From: Botryotinia globosa
Lineage: Eukaryota > Ascomycota > Leotiomycetes > Helotiales > Sclerotiniaceae
Direction of reading: 5' to 3'
Assembly: GCA_014898425.1 (NCBI GenBank)
Contig: RCSZ01000021.1
Location: 1-64,000 of the forward strand
Length of the DNA stretch: 64,000 nt
The position numbers and the translations under genes were made by a program. How positions within the stretch are numbered: the stretch's first letter is position 1; each line of letters starts with the position of its first letter. Below, in pieces: positions 25,345 through 37,752 of this stretch. The notes beneath the pieces were generated by a model. The model saw nothing but the letters and a program-made list of their open reading frames with translations, was not told the origin of the DNA and did no database searches.

Positions 25345-25467
25345 TATGGTATGGTGTGGTATGGTATGGTGTGGTATGGTATGGTATGGTATGGTATGGT
25401 ATGGTATGGTATGGTATGGTATGGTATGGTATGGTATGGTATGGTATGGTATGGTATGGTATGGTAT
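25345..25467. repeat. Microsatellite (ATGGT)n
   Basis: Pentanucleotide array of about 24 units. The first few units include ATGGTGTGGT interruptions and the remainder is perfect. Confidence 0.95.
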
Positions 25468-25520
25468 CTTTACTTTTAATTGAAAGGAGAGAGATTACCT
25501 TGTAGTGATATTCTCTGGAG

Positions 25521-25553
25521 AGGCAGAGACAGAGACAGAGACAGAGACAGAGA
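25521..25553. repeat. Microsatellite (CAGAGA)n
   Basis: Short hexanucleotide array of about five units of CAGAGA. Confidence 0.85.
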
Positions 25554-26029
25554 GAGGAACAGGGTAATTAGAAGGAATAGGAGAATACAAAGTATAAAAT
25601 GTTCAAGGTCTTTGATATTCGAAATGATTTTCTTTCCCGGTATTAACCTTATTGCTCTGCCAGGTAGATTTGAAACGGAAGAATCAAACAATGGAAAAAG
25701 TAATCAAATCAAAGGGAAAAGGGAAAAGGGAACAAGGTATGGTGTATGGTGTATGGTGTTCTTTGAATTTTGAGGTTGAAACAAACATCACCAATGTTAG
25801 AGATTAATCAAAGTAGTTAGGTAAAGTGGTGAACAGTGAGTGAGTGGTGATGCCGAGATATGGGAAATGACTGGGTAATACGGAGTAGGTATTCTGTAGG
25901 TAGGTAGGTAGGTACACCGGTGGTAGGTAGGTACGACAAGGGAAGGAAGAGATTGAAGACTGAACACTGATGAGGATTGAGGACAGGACTAATTAGGACC
26001 AGGAACTAAGAACTGAACTCTTATTATCA

Positions 26030-26228
26030 TTATTGTTATTGTTGTTGTTATTATTATTATTGTTATTATTATTATTATTATTGTTATTACTATTATTACT
26101 ATTATTACTATTATTACTATTATTACTATTATTACTATTATTACTATTATTACTATTATTACTATTATTACTATTATTACTATTATTACTATTATTACTA
26201 TTATTACTATTATTTTTACTATTATTAC
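26030..26228. repeat. Tandem (TATTATTAC)n array
   Basis: About 200 bp of a 9-bp unit, TATTATTAC, preceded by a less regular TTATTG segment. It reads as poly-leucine in one frame and S/N repeats on the other strand, which explains the long false ORFs here. Confidence 0.92.
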
Positions 26229-27207
26229 TCCTCTCCACTCAACTTTCATAATGGATCCATCAGCCATCAAGTCCAAGTCCACCAGTCCAATCCCCATTTT
26301 GTTTTGTTTTCAAGGGGAAATCTAAATTAGATACCTACTGTACAGGTGCTCCAGAAGGTGATGAGTAATCAATCAGTTCTTAGAATTACTTATATCTCCC
26401 TCTCCTCCGTGCCAGCTATCATAGCTAAGTTAAACTGTCAATGATCTTGTGAAGCTTTCTGACCATATCCCTTGAACACCAGATACCTAACCTAAACCCA
26501 CAAACGGATCAACATGGCATGGTTCAAAGTGAACCTCAAATTTGCATGCCAAATTGTCGGATATTATTATGGCATGAACCACATTTTCAAGGGGTACATT
26601 GTGTTGAAGTCTACCTAGGGAACACATGTTTACCCCGTAATGAGTGAGTGTATAAACGAGATGGAATTGTCTAAGCGTATGGTAGTGTTCCTCTCCATTA
26701 CACAATAACATCTATTATCCTAAGTATCGAAATCACCCCGGTTTGATGAGGCCATTCGGATGATACTCTAATTTGAGTCCCGGATATCTAAAACATGTGC
26801 ATGAGGGGCACAGTTTCGCTGCTTTCCGAAAATTGAGACATGAAATATTAAACCCTTCGAAATTGGTACTTGAATTAATTTTATCCGCTTCAGCGCTGAA
26901 GAAAATAGGACATTGTGTTGCACCTTTCGAACGCCGGATAGCCCTCTCCATAATCTAAAAGAAGAAAACGCCCAGTTACAACATACTTGTGTCCTGTACA
27001 CCACATGTGTTGAGAGTATTGATATAGCCACCATAAACTCCACCTATCCCATGTAAGATATCAACTGTCAAATGCTTTTTCCGGTATCCTTATTCCAATA
27101 CTCCTGTACCAAGAGAGCTCCAGAGAAGACGGGGAAGAGAAGTAACGCCAAACAACCCACCAATGCGTCTAGAGTCCGTACTTTGAAGAAAAACAATCCC
27201 TATACTC

Positions 27208-28344
27208 CTAACCTGAATGATCAAGAACAAATCGCCGTTCGACTTCCTTTGTAGAATCCTCATCTCCGTCAAATATCAACCTAACTCTATTGCCATCATC
27301 AAGCATGGCTTTAACTTCCGCTCGGTAAAATGTGGTTGTCTCGGGATAAAGAGCGAGGACACGCTTTCCAACTTCGTAGGGTCCAAGAATAGCGTCATCT
27401 GGTGGAATTGGGCACATAGAAGACGCCGAGGTAAGAATTGAGGATTTATTTCCTTCATCAGGAGCCACATCTTCAACCCTGTATCTGCGACTCTTGCCAT
27501 CACCAATGACTTTTGCGACCTTTCCTTGAATCCAATCCATCTCAGTAAAGGGCGAACCAGGTCTCGGCTTGAATGCTACCTCTTGTCCCTTGGAGAATTC
27601 GATTTTCTTTGTGCCACTAGTACCAGAAGTTGTAGATGTATTATTATTATTACCAGCAGTACTCCCAGTATTAGTACTAGCACTAGGCTCCTCATTCTCA
27701 GATTTCCTAGAAGTATCTTTTCCCTTCGGAGGTAAACTGCTGGTTCTGCCATTTCCCATCTTTCGAACATGTTTATTTTCTGCCGGAGAAGGGACAGGAG
27801 AGTCGGTAGATCCTACATCATCGGTAACACTCGATCTTCCATGAGATTCGCGGGAATTAGAACCTCGCTCTGCTTCGTTGCCTTTAATCAAGGCTAAAAG
27901 TATCGACAGTTTTTCAATGGTTTGTCGTAGGGCTACTGCTGTAGACTCGGAGACTTTCACGCCTTCTCGAATTTGTATGTCGAGCTCTTCTATTGCGGCC
28001 ATGGTCGGTGCTTAAATTTTATCAACACCCAGCATCGTTGCGGATTAGAATCCATACTCACGTAAACCATTCTTAATCTGCTCAGCTATAGCGGTTTCTT
28101 TAGTGATGATGGCTTCCGGGATATTTGCTTCAAAGATTTTCTCTTCTGCTTTGATTTTGACCAGAGCTTGAGTGATCTCGGTCCATAAGGCTATTTCTTC
28201 ACCCCTCTCGTGTGTTCCGGAGCGAACTCCACCACGCGCTTGACGTCGCCCAGCAGTTGAGGCAGACATAATTTTCTCGTGGTACCCGTCCGTCAGCTTA
28301 AGTTCATCGATCAGGGTCCGGCTTTTTCTATCTTGCTTAGACAT
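27208..28344 (-). CDS. SGF29: SAGA complex subunit SGF29 (tandem Tudor)
   Basis: Exons are 28344-28062 and 28010-27208 (51-bp intron, GTGAGT donor), giving 361 residues. SGF29 is part of the Ada2-Gcn5 histone acetyltransferase module and reads H3K4me3. Residues about 30-130 form a helical, charged N-terminal region. Residues about 130-215 are S/T/N-rich linker. The C-terminal 145 residues are the SGF29 tandem Tudor domain: KGQEVAFKPRPG and [20 protein letters not shown] form the first Tudor, and YEVGKRVLALYPETTTFYRA plus RLIFDGDEDSTKEV form the second, which carries the aromatic residues expected for methyl-lysine binding. An in-frame ATG just inside exon 2 is not the start, since exon 1 is a coherent coding exon in matching phase. 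Confidence 0.92.
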
Positions 28345-29442
28345 ATTTTAGCAAAAGAATCTCAGAGTAAATAACAACGAATCAAGAAATTAGTGATCAA
28401 AAGTAAATCAATATAAACATGTCATCCCGACTTTGCACATTTTCTAAGAAGAAAATAGGAACCAAACATCCAGGATTGTGGTGACTTACTTGGGTTGTGG
28501 GTATTCTGACCCGCACCTACTTCGAATGAGGAATAAGTCGAGCGTCTGATCGTGTAATGGAGGCTACAAATCGAAATTGAATTGAAAGTTAAATATGGCA
28601 ATTGAAAACGCATCAACAAGGGGCGGAAAGAGGGGATGAATGGTGTGATAAAGTAATGTAGAGGGGAGGTATTGGGGAAATGGGAGAAATGGGAGAAATG
28701 GGAGAAATGGAGGTTGAATGTTGTGAATGAAGGATACTGGGTAGTACGAGGCTTTAAGTTCAGAGTACGGAGTAGGAGGAGATAGGACCCTAGTAAACGA
28801 ATACTGGAGAAGAGATATTAGAGAAACTTGTTGATGATTAGGTAAATCCTTTATTTCGATTGGTCAGAATGCCACAAAATAGTAACAATAATAGTAGACG
28901 CTAGCACAAAATACAAATACAAATGCCAATACCTAATAGATATATAGCTGTCCAGGTACCCGAGTAGGATTATGTAGGTATGTAGGTAGGTATCTCGGTA
29001 TGTATGTATGTATGTATGTATGTATGTATGTATGTATATATATATATGTAGGTACCTAGGTAGGTATGTACGATATGTATGGAGTAAAAGACAATTGATA
29101 GGGAAATATTATTATAGTCGTACCTAATTAATAAGTGCTAGGTATTAATGCTTGAGATCACCATTTACCATCAGCCTTGTCAATCATCCTATAATAATTG
29201 GTTGGTGGAGTTAGCGCGGGGTTGATTGAAGTTGGGTGACGTGCAAGCTAGGTATGTTGAACAGAACTATTCTGAAATACAGACTCCATACCCCTCCTCA
29301 ACGATATTTCACCATATTTCACGATATTTCACCAGTATCACTGTCAATTGTTAGAACGAAATAAAGAAGAACCGACGTGTCGGATATCTCATACAGCAGA
29401 TCAAACAATCTCCCCCCATTGATCCCTCTCCCAAAAGCCAAA
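28345..29442. promoter_or_regulatory. Divergent intergenic region, SGF29 / phosphomannose isomerase
   Basis: About 1.1 kb. It contains a (GGGAGAAAT)n mini-array at about 28680-28708, a (TATG)n array at 28998-29048 and TAGGTACCTAGGTAGG motifs on both sides of it. No gene is seen. A spliced leader for SGF29 around 28480-28570 is possible but not shown. Confidence 0.5.
28998..29048. repeat. Microsatellite (TATG)n grading into (TA)n
   Basis: About nine TATG units followed by TATATATATATG, flanked by GTAGGTAGGTA and GTAGGTACCTAGG. Confidence 0.92.
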
Positions 29443-30856
29443 ATGCAAGTTCCATTAATCAGGCTTCAATGCGGAGTCAATAGCTATGATTGGGGTAAGG
29501 TAGGGAATGATTCAGCTGCTGCAAAATTTGCTGCTGCTACACCTGCCGATGATTTCTCTATTCAAGAAGAGAAGCCATATGCTGAAGTGAGTAACTCTTC
29601 ATCTCCATGTACATAATTGTGTAACTCATTCTCCATAGTTATGGATGGGAACACATCCTTCAAATCCTTCCAAGGACCTTACCACAAAACGAACGCTCCT
29701 CGATCTCGTTCAAGATAATCAAGCACTCTTATCTAAAGATGTCAGCGATAAATTCGGCGAAAAGTTACCATTCCTATTCAAGGTACTTTCGATAGGAAAG
29801 GCACTCAGCATTCAAGCGCATCCAAATAAGAAACTTGCGGAGCAATTACATCAGAAGGACAGCAAAAACTACCCAGACGATAATCACAAACCTGAGATGA
29901 CAATTGCCATTACACCTTTTGATGGACTCTGCGGGTTTAGACCTCTTGCAGAAATCTCGCATTTCCTCTCAACGATACCATCATTAAAGAAATTAGTTGG
30001 GGATTCCGAAGCGGAAGAATACCAGTCTGCTGTCAAGGGACAAGAAACATCAGACAAATCAGAGGACGAGGCAAAGAATAAGAAAGCGCTGCAAAAAGTT
30101 TTTACTGCATTGATGAATGCAAAGAAAGAAGATGTTGAGAACGCTAGCAAGGAATTAGTTGCTTCAGCGGAAGAGGAAGGAGATAACTTCGCTGGAGGAG
30201 GGGGCCCATCAAATGAAGGAAAGGAACTCGCGGATCTTGTCATCAGATTGAACAAACAATTTCCTGGGGACATTGGATTATTCGTACAGTTCTTCCTGAA
30301 CTACGTCAAACTCGAAGTTGGGGAAGCAATGTTTTTGAAGGCAGATGATATCCATGCATACCTGAGTGGCGATATCATTGAATGTATGGCTGCATCCGAT
30401 AACGTAGTCCGAGCTGGTTTCACACCGAAATTCAAGGACGTCGATACTTTGACTTCGATGTTGACTTACTCATATGCGCCTATTTCTGAGCAAAAGATGG
30501 AACCAGTGGATTATCCATATGCCACTCTCAATGCGACTGCATACTCTTCTGGATCGTCAGCGACACTCTATGATCCACCTATTGCAGAGTTCAGTGTGGT
30601 GAAGACCGATCTTAAGAAGAAGGGAGCAAAAGCAACATTTGAACAGATTGCCGGCCCTAGCATATTCATTTGCACGACTGGAAATGGTAAGATTAGTGTC
30701 GGACCTAAGGTCGAGGAAGTTAAACCCGGGTATGTCTACTTTGTTGGAGCTACAGCAGAGGTAATACTCGAGGCCGAGGATGAAGATTTCACCACATTCA
30801 AGGCATTCTGTGAATTGCAAGGCAAAGAAGATGCGGATGGAAAGGAGAAGCTCTAA
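29443..30856 (+). CDS. PMI40: Mannose-6-phosphate isomerase (class I PMI)
   Basis: Exons are 29443-29586 and 29639-30856, giving 453 residues. The enzyme interconverts fructose-6-phosphate and mannose-6-phosphate, feeding GDP-mannose for cell-wall mannan and glycosylation. Seen: N-terminal [12 protein letters not shown], the zinc-site region [18 protein letters not shown] (Gln and His ligands), HKPEM (Glu ligand), and a C-terminal region [20 protein letters not shown] with the distal His and [10 protein letters not shown] containing the catalytic Arg. An insertion rich in E/K/A (residues about 190-240) separates the catalytic and helical domains. I start at 29443 because the family begins directly at this point. 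An in-frame ATG at 29377 would add 22 residues with no homology. Confidence 0.95.
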
Positions 30857-31491
30857 AGCTTAAATGAGCGGACGGATACATCCAAGTAATGACTTCATGA
30901 GCGAAATAAGGGTTTTTTCCTTGCATGTTTGGAAGTATTTCTACGATATATGGACATCATAAAGCCATTCCTCTTCAGGTAATTTGATCCGACCGATAGC
31001 AAGTCTTGTGAGTGATTCCTGAGGGTCCCATCCAAGTTTCAAACTTAACATCTTCCTAATCTTCATCACAATCTCAAATGTATGACTTTATCTCTTCCCA
31101 GCTCTCACTTTTATGTATGCCTACAATCCTTATCCTACCCTTTCAGTTCATGGTGTTAGTCAAGAATCATAATCAATCATAAGCTTGGATCATTCCTTAC
31201 GACCGGGGCTTGCAAGCTTAACTTGATTCTCCCATCCTCCTATCGTTCACTATCGCTAAGTCAATACCTCCCCCAAATTGACCAATCATGGATCAGCCAA
31301 ATGAACCCCCCAGATCTCCTTATCGGGAGGCTGACAGGGCCACAATCGGTCGACATGTAATGCTGGCAAATACATAAGAACTCGGCGATGCCGTCTAGAA
31401 ATATATATAGTCTGTATAGTAGTTATATCTTCATCAAAGCATAGAATTTGTCTTTTTCAGGAAGCTCTAATTCATGCGTCTTTGAAGCGCA
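30857..31491. other. Intergenic
   Basis: 635 bp holding the PMI 3' end and the promoter of the permease. Nothing else is seen. Confidence 0.5.
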
Positions 31492-33414
31492 ATGGAAGTT
31501 GATCCAGAACTTTCGATTGGAAGAAAAGCTTCCAGAGTGTCCCGGCTAGACCAACATGATGAACAGGAATTGGCAGAGTTTGGATACAAACAGGAATTGA
31601 GGAGAGACTGGGGTCTTATGCACAACTTTGGAATTTCTTTCAGTATCATTGTACGTTTTATTTGTCTAGACACGCGAGCTGGGTCTCTGATATGGCAAAA
31701 TGCGAAACCGAACACGGCTTTACAAAGTCATTATCAAGCGTTGTTGTGTGAAGCATCATCAATGCTGCAAACCACCTTTTCATCTCATCGGAAGTCTTGC
31801 TGATATCGCTTTAGTCCGTCATCACTGGAATAACGACACTGTTTTCTTATGGCTTGATCACCGGTGGTCCTGGAGGTATGTGTTTCCTATGCTCTTGCTC
31901 TGTGTTGTGGATCTCTGACACAATCAGTTATGTCGGTTGGGTGGATAATTGTATCCGTATTTACTTTCATGATCGCTTTGAGCATGGCAGAAATTGTCTC
32001 TGCTATACCTACAGCTGGTGGACCATATTATTGGGCAGCCCTTCTTGCGCCGAGGAATCATTCGGCCTTTGCGAGTTGGATTACTGGTTGGTTCAACTTC
32101 CTCGGTAAAGTTGCCGTCACTACAGGAATTAGTTTCGGCCTCGCAGGTCTCATCTCAACGACTGCGACAATCAAATCATCATATGTTCCAAGTGCCCCAA
32201 GAACGATCGGTATATATGCAGCTGTCCTCATTTCTCATGGCATCGTCAATACCTTTGGTGTTCATGTATTGAGATACCTAAACAACACATCCATTGCACT
32301 TCACTCATTGGGCGTAACTGCAATAGCTATTGCTGTTTTGGCGAAAGCCCCTACACATCAAAGCGCAAAGTTTGTTTTCGCCAAATTCTACGACGGAACA
32401 GGTGTAGATCCAAGTCCTGGATGGAGTGTTAGAGCATCTCCAGCATATGTGGCGTGCTGTGGGGTTCTTATGGCTCAATACACGCTCACTGGGTTTGATG
32501 CATCAGCTCACTTGTCTGAAGAGACTCGAAATGCGTCTTGGAGTGCACCAATCGGTGTTATTTCTTCTGTTGGCTTCTCTGCCCTTTTTGGATTCTTCGT
32601 TATATTGAGTTTCTTGTTCAGTATTCAAGACTTTGATAACACAATTGCAAGTGACTACGGTCAACCGGTTATTCAAATTTTCGTTGATATATTTGGAACC
32701 GATGGAGCGGTCGTGTTGATGTGTCTGATCATGGTTTGTGTCTGGCATTGTGGGCTCTTTTCGATGACTTCAAACTCAAGAATGATGTTTGCGTTTGCTA
32801 GAGACGGTGGAATCGTAAGTTTTCCTTTCAGCTCCTTCATTAACTATTAGTCAACGCTAACAACAAATTAGCCGAATTTTTTTCACAAAGTCGATGATCG
32901 TTTTCAATCTCCCATTCGAACAGTTTGGCTCGCAGCAACTCTTGCCTTCTGCCTAGCACTTCCATCTCTTGGCTCCAGTGTAGCATTTGCTGCCGCGACT
33001 AGTATCGCCACCATTGGTCTATACATATCGTACGGAACCCCTATTCTCATCGGTCTCATCTATTCAAAGGAGTTCAACGCTAGGAAGGGTCCATTCAATC
33101 TTGGAATCTTTTCAAGGCCAGTCGCTTTCATTTCTGTATCCTGGATAGGGTTTATTACAGTGATCTTTTGTCTCCCTACGACCAATCCAGTAACAAGTCA
33201 AACTGTAAACTACACTGTAGTGGCCGTAGGAATTATTGCTATCGGGGCCTGTGGAGCGTGGTTGGTTTGGGCCAGGAAATGGTTTGTGGGACCTATGGTC
33301 GAGAGTGAGGCTGCTGCACGCTTGGGTATAAATCCCGAAGAACCTGGTGCTTTGGAGAGAGCGGAAATCGATGGGAAGATTGATTTACATAGCGGCGTGG
33401 AGAGCTCAGACTAG
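31492..33414 (+). CDS. APC-family amino acid / GABA / choline permease
   Basis: Exons are 31492-31650, 31815-31875, 31928-32814 and 32872-33414, with all phases closing, giving 549 residues. The 12-segment APC transporter has the fungal UGA4/HNM1-like pattern: N-terminal DEQELAEFGYKQELRRDWG, then FGISFSII in TM1, YGLITGGPGVMSVGW, MAEIVSAIPTAGGPYYWAA in TM3, TGFDASAHLSEETRNASW after TM6-7, and SNSRMMFAFARDGGI between TM8 and TM9. Substrates of close relatives are GABA, choline or polyamines, so the exact one is open. The second exon is only 61 bp. The first intron (164 bp) is unusually long for this gene and could hide a small extra exon, but the protein alignment has no gap there. Confidence 0.92.
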
Positions 33415-34193
33415 AAGCTTGAATGGAGGCGAATGGATTTCGTGGTCATACGAATAATGGGTATGCCTCGATGAGATGAAGACCACGGAGAACAAAACTT
33501 AAAAATATATGACAATCTACCACAATTTCACGGTTGAAATTATTTTCACTATGCGGCAATGGAGTCTCGAGTAGATGTCAGATGCAATCCAAAGGAGCCG
33601 CGACTTTACGGGAAACCCAGATGTAATATACCGCAACGTACGATATGCGGTACATCCGAGTTTCTGCAGTAACCGACTGACACAGATAACTCGGAATTGT
33701 TTCGGAAAATAGTCGTTTTGATCCGGATCATTAAGGACGGAGAGTGAGAAGACGGGCAAATAAAGTCTAGATGTCTTTTCCAAACTGACCTCATTATACT
33801 TCACATCCGAGATGAAAATAAAGAAGAGGTGTAAATAAATAATATATCTGAATTATTAATGTCGTCGGTCATTATTTGATATCGAATATTCATTCATCTT
33901 GCTCACTCAGCCCTCAGTCAGCCTTCTAGAATTTTTAGTATAATTGATAACCTATGCCCCATAATTTTACCATATCAATGATTAACCTTATAGGACCCGA
34001 CCTCGGGGTATCGGAACTTTCTATAACTTATCAAGTTATCACTCACTTCGTCCATTGATCACACAATTTAATCAATATTCAAACTTCATCATACACTAGC
34101 AATCACAATTACAGTATTAATAATACCTTGTTTTTATTAATCCTCTACTCTTGATGAGAATTACTGTCTTCTAAATCAGATATCCCATCCAAA
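33415..34193. other. Intergenic
   Basis: 779 bp, the last 350 notably AT-rich. No coding features are seen. It includes the RIB1 promoter. Confidence 0.5.
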
Positions 34194-35441
34194 ATGCCGG
34201 ACCTCAACGCAACCTCATCCTCTACTCGTCCTCAACAATGGAGTCATACCCCTCATGAATCATCGGATGAAGTCCCCTCTCTCCCACCCTTCTATTCACC
34301 GCGCCCAATACCAGTCTCCCGCGCAATATCAGAACTCGATTTAAATCATCTGGATGTATCCAATCTCTCCCTCACTCATCGTGATGATACGTCCTCGCAG
34401 CTTTCCGATCACAATGAATCATTACCCGATCTCGTATCTCCAGCCTTTACCCCCCCCTCCACACCCGGCACATCCACGCCTTCATCTCTCGCACATCTTC
34501 CTGCAAGATCGGTACCTGTAGACTCGAGTACACCAGCTGGAGGATGTGGTTCCAAAAAACCAAAACTATTAGAGAAATTGCCAGAGGTTGATTGTGTAGT
34601 TCGCGCACGAATTCCTACAACTACTGGAACTGAAATGTTCCTGCACCTATATCAAAACGATGAGGATAATAAAGAGCATTTAGCCATAGTATTCGGAAAC
34701 AAAATACGAAGTAAAAGCTTGGACGCTGTACGAGAAGGAGAAACGGAAATGGACAGGCTGATACGTGGGGCATACACAGGAAGATTATTTCCAGGTCGCA
34801 CTACAAGTACCATGCCTCCTTCGGCGACGGATCGGGGAAAGCAAGAAGACAAGGCCGAGGCACCACTGGTTAGAATTCATTCGGAGTGTTACACGGGAGA
34901 GACTGTGTGGTCTGCAAGATGCGATTGCGGTGAGCAATTGGATGAGGCTGCAAGATTAATGTCTTTACCCAATTCGTCCGGGCAAGCCGCGGGTGGGATC
35001 ATAATCTATCTGCGACAAGAGGGAAGAGGTATTGGCTTGGGAGAGAAACTGAAGGCATACAATTTACAGGATTTGGGATCTGATACTGTGGAAGCAAATT
35101 TACTTCTGAGACATCCGGCAGATGCTCGCAGTTATGGATTGGCTACTGCTATGTTGAAAGATTTAGGAGTTGAGGAAATCAAACTCTTGACGAACAATCC
35201 GGATAAGATACGAGCAGTCGAGGGGCCAAATAGAGAAGTGGTGGTAAAAGAGAGAGTCGCCATGGTTCCTTTGGCTTGGAGTGGAAAGACTGGCGGAATT
35301 CGCAGTCAGGAGGTAGGTGGGTATCTAAAAACTAAGGTATGTTATACTCTGAAGCGTTCGTGAAATGGTATTTGGTCTAACATGCGTACTTTGTAGATTG
35401 AGAAGATGGGCCACATGCTTCAAATGAACGAAGCATCATGA
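34194..35441 (+). CDS. RIB1: GTP cyclohydrolase II (riboflavin biosynthesis)
   Basis: Exons are 34194-35336 and 35397-35441, giving 395 residues. It catalyses the first committed step of riboflavin synthesis, opening GTP to a pyrimidine. The first 125 residues are a disordered S/T/P-rich extension typical of fungal RIB1. The catalytic domain follows: [19 protein letters not shown], the zinc site C232-x10-C243-x-C245 within [38 protein letters not shown] with the catalytic Arg/Tyr region, and [14 protein letters not shown]. There is no DHBP synthase domain, as expected in fungi. The small last exon encodes [14 protein letters not shown] and restores the family C-terminus. Without splicing the frame would end in unrelated residues. 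Confidence 0.96.
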
Positions 35442-36345
35442 TAAATGAATTTTGAAACATCAATACCATTTGACGAAATTTAGAAACCATAGAAATCATC
35501 TTTCCTCGAGCGGCACGAGATTTCGACTTGCGATGGGCTTTGGGCTACGCATTGAGCTGAACATCACGGCGGTGTAAATTGGCGTTTATGGGTAATTAAC
35601 TTGGGATACATGGAACGCATCATGCACTGAAAAGTCTGAATCATTTTATTTATATGTCATGTATTTTATCTCTTTGAGGGACTGGATATGAAGACATTGG
35701 ATCAGATATAGAAAGGATTTTAACTTCAGAAATTCCAATCATCTATGATGATTTCTCGTAGATGACACTTTGTGCTGACTTCAAGCGAAAAGCCCCTTTC
35801 ACATTCGTTCCCCGTTTCCATTTTTCATTTACGATAATTCCAGTCAATTTATTCTACAAAGAAGGTATTCGGTGCAACAGTATCATCCGAGGCAAAGTTG
35901 GCCACCGAAAGACCCTCGAGAAACTTCCATTGCTAGTGATAGTGGAGAAAACCCACAGGCTAGTTCCAAAAGTTATCACCAAAAGCCGAAGGTTTATTAA
36001 ATTCCGCTCCAACCTTCATGTGGCCCTTTCACCGTCATTTTCAAGGCATTTTCTAGGAATGCCCCTCCCATTCCTCTTCTTGATTGGTCAATTACTTTCA
36101 TGTCGTCTAAATGGAATTGGGAATTGCTCCATACTCCGTATAATTAGAAATCCAAATCTGATTTGAAATATACATGATTCGGGATGTACACGATTTGTAT
36201 CCACTTGAGCTCCGGCACTACTGTTTGAGAGCGATGCTGGGACATGATATAAGAATGTCCCCCGAAAAGCTTGATAAGTATTTTTTGCTCACATTACAAT
36301 CTTTCATACTTCATCATTACTATCAGCATATAAAATATTAGCAAG
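35442..36345. other. Intergenic
   Basis: About 900 bp with the RIB1 3' end and the promoter of the next gene. A 134-codon plus-strand frame (35762-36166) has no recognisable family and no downstream continuation, so it is not called. Confidence 0.5.
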
Positions 36346-37752
36346 ATGTCTATCAGATACGAATCATCTAGCTCTGACGCTTCTCCTCTCGGAAAGCCTC
36401 TCAAATATGAATTTTCCGGCAAAGTTGCACCTAATCGATTTTTGAAGGGAGCCATGACTGAACGCCAATCGTCATGGGACCCAAAAGACTTTAAATCCAG
36501 AGGAATTCCATCCACAAACCTCGTCAATGTCTACAAGAGATGGGGAGAGGGAGAATACGGACAAATCTTGACTGGAAACGTTATGATTGAATATGATCAT
36601 TTGGAAGCTATGGGTAACGCAATTATTCCGCTAGAGGCTCCATTCGAGGGAGAAAGATTCGAAAGATTCTCAGCAATGGCAAAGGCAGGAAAAGCCCATG
36701 GAAGTTTAATGGTTGCACAAGTCAGCCACCCTGGACGCCAGGTCGAGAACAGGGTTCAACCAAATCCTATTTCTGCCAGTGATGTTCAATTAGAAGGTTC
36801 GTTTCATTTGCTTTGCCCAGGGTTTACCTCACAAATTGGTCGAGTCTATACTAACAAGAATGGTCATATAGGAAACCCTATGAGATTGTCATTCAATAAG
36901 CCACGTCCAGCAACTCAAGATGATATCAACAGTATAGTCGACAAGTTTGCTCACGCAGCAGAATACCTCGAGAAAGCCGGTTTTGATGGCATTCAACTCC
37001 ACGGTGCCCACGGTTACCTCCTTGCTCAATTCCTCTCCAAGACTACAAACAAGCGAACCGATAAATATGGTGGCTCGCTCGAGAACAGATTCCGTATCAT
37101 TCAAGAGATTGCAGATGAAATCCACAAGAGAGTTAAGCCAGATTTCATTGTTGGCATCAAGATGAACAGTGTTGAGTTCCAAGAAGATGGTTTCACACCT
37201 GAAGATGCTAAGGCTGCTTGTCAAGCACTTGAGGGTGCCCGATTTGATTACGTTGAACTTTCCGGTGGAACATACCAGGAAACTGCTTTTGTTCACAAGC
37301 GCGAGTCAACTAAGAAGAGAGAGAATTTCTTCATTGAATTCGCAGAGGAGATTGTCAAGCCTTTGACCAAGACTAAGACATATGTTACTGGTGGATTCAA
37401 GACTGTTGGTGGTATGGTTTCCGCATTGGATACCGTTGATGGTGTTGGTATTGCACGACCTGCAGCTCAAGAGTTCAGACTTCCAAAGGATATCTTGGAG
37501 GGAAGAGTTACTGGTGCTAAAAAGATGGCTGTGGATGAAAATGATTTCTCATTCACTAACATTGCGGCCGGTACCCAAATGAGACAAGTTGGAAAGGACC
37601 AGGAACCTATTGATTTGAGCATTGAAAAGAATGTAGAGATTTTCAGGAAAGAGATGGGTATCTGGGGCGCAAAGATGGCTGCTGATAAAGAGTGTAAAGA
37701 GTATGGGTTCATTGATTGGACTCAGGAAGCTCAACCATACGGAGTTTGCTGA
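36346..37752 (+). CDS. NADH:flavin oxidoreductase, old yellow enzyme family
   Basis: Likely exons are 36346-36796 and 36872-37752, giving 443 residues. The 75-bp intron (GTTCGT donor, TACTAAC branch, ATAG acceptor) is divisible by three and has no stop, so the unspliced frame is open at 468 residues. Splicing joins DVQLEG to NPMRLSFNKPRPAT, as in the family. The FMN-dependent TIM barrel reduces activated alkenes of enones. Seen: RFLKGAMTE, ILTGNVMIEYDHLE, AQVSHPGRQ, FDGIQLHGAHGYLLAQFLS with the substrate-binding His, NKRTDKYGGSLENRFRI, and GIARPAAQEF at the flavin phosphate site. It belongs to the bacterial-like enoate-reductase branch rather than classic OYE1. The physiological substrate is unknown. 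Confidence 0.93.
   Translation: MSIRYESSSSDASPLGKPLKYEFSGKVAPNRFLKGAMTERQSSWDPKDFKSRGIPSTNLVNVYKRWGEGEYGQILTGNVMIEYDHLEAMGNAIIPLEAPFEGERFERFSAMAKAGKAHGSLMVAQVSHPGRQVENRVQPNPISASDVQLEGSFHLLCPGFTSQIGRVYTNKNGHIGNPMRLSFNKPRPATQDDINSIVDKFAHAAEYLEKAGFDGIQLHGAHGYLLAQFLSKTTNKRTDKYGGSLENRFRIIQEIADEIHKRVKPDFIVGIKMNSVEFQEDGFTPEDAKAACQALEGARFDYVELSGGTYQETAFVHKRESTKKRENFFIEFAEEIVKPLTKTKTYVTGGFKTVGGMVSALDTVDGVGIARPAAQEFRLPKDILEGRVTGAKKMAVDENDFSFTNIAAGTQMRQVGKDQEPIDLSIEKNVEIFRKEMGIWGAKMAADKECKEYGFIDWTQEAQPYGVC

Noticed and set aside
26033..26297. Poly-leucine, poly-asparagine and V/I-repeat frames
   Set aside because: All are readings of the (TATTATTAC)n array in different frames.
29377..29442. Upstream in-frame ATG for phosphomannose isomerase
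   Set aside because: It would add 22 residues without family similarity, and the 29443 ATG has the better context and matches the family N-terminus.
35762..36166. 134-codon plus-strand frame
   Set aside because: No homology, codon use unlike neighbours, and it sits in the old-yellow-enzyme promoter region.
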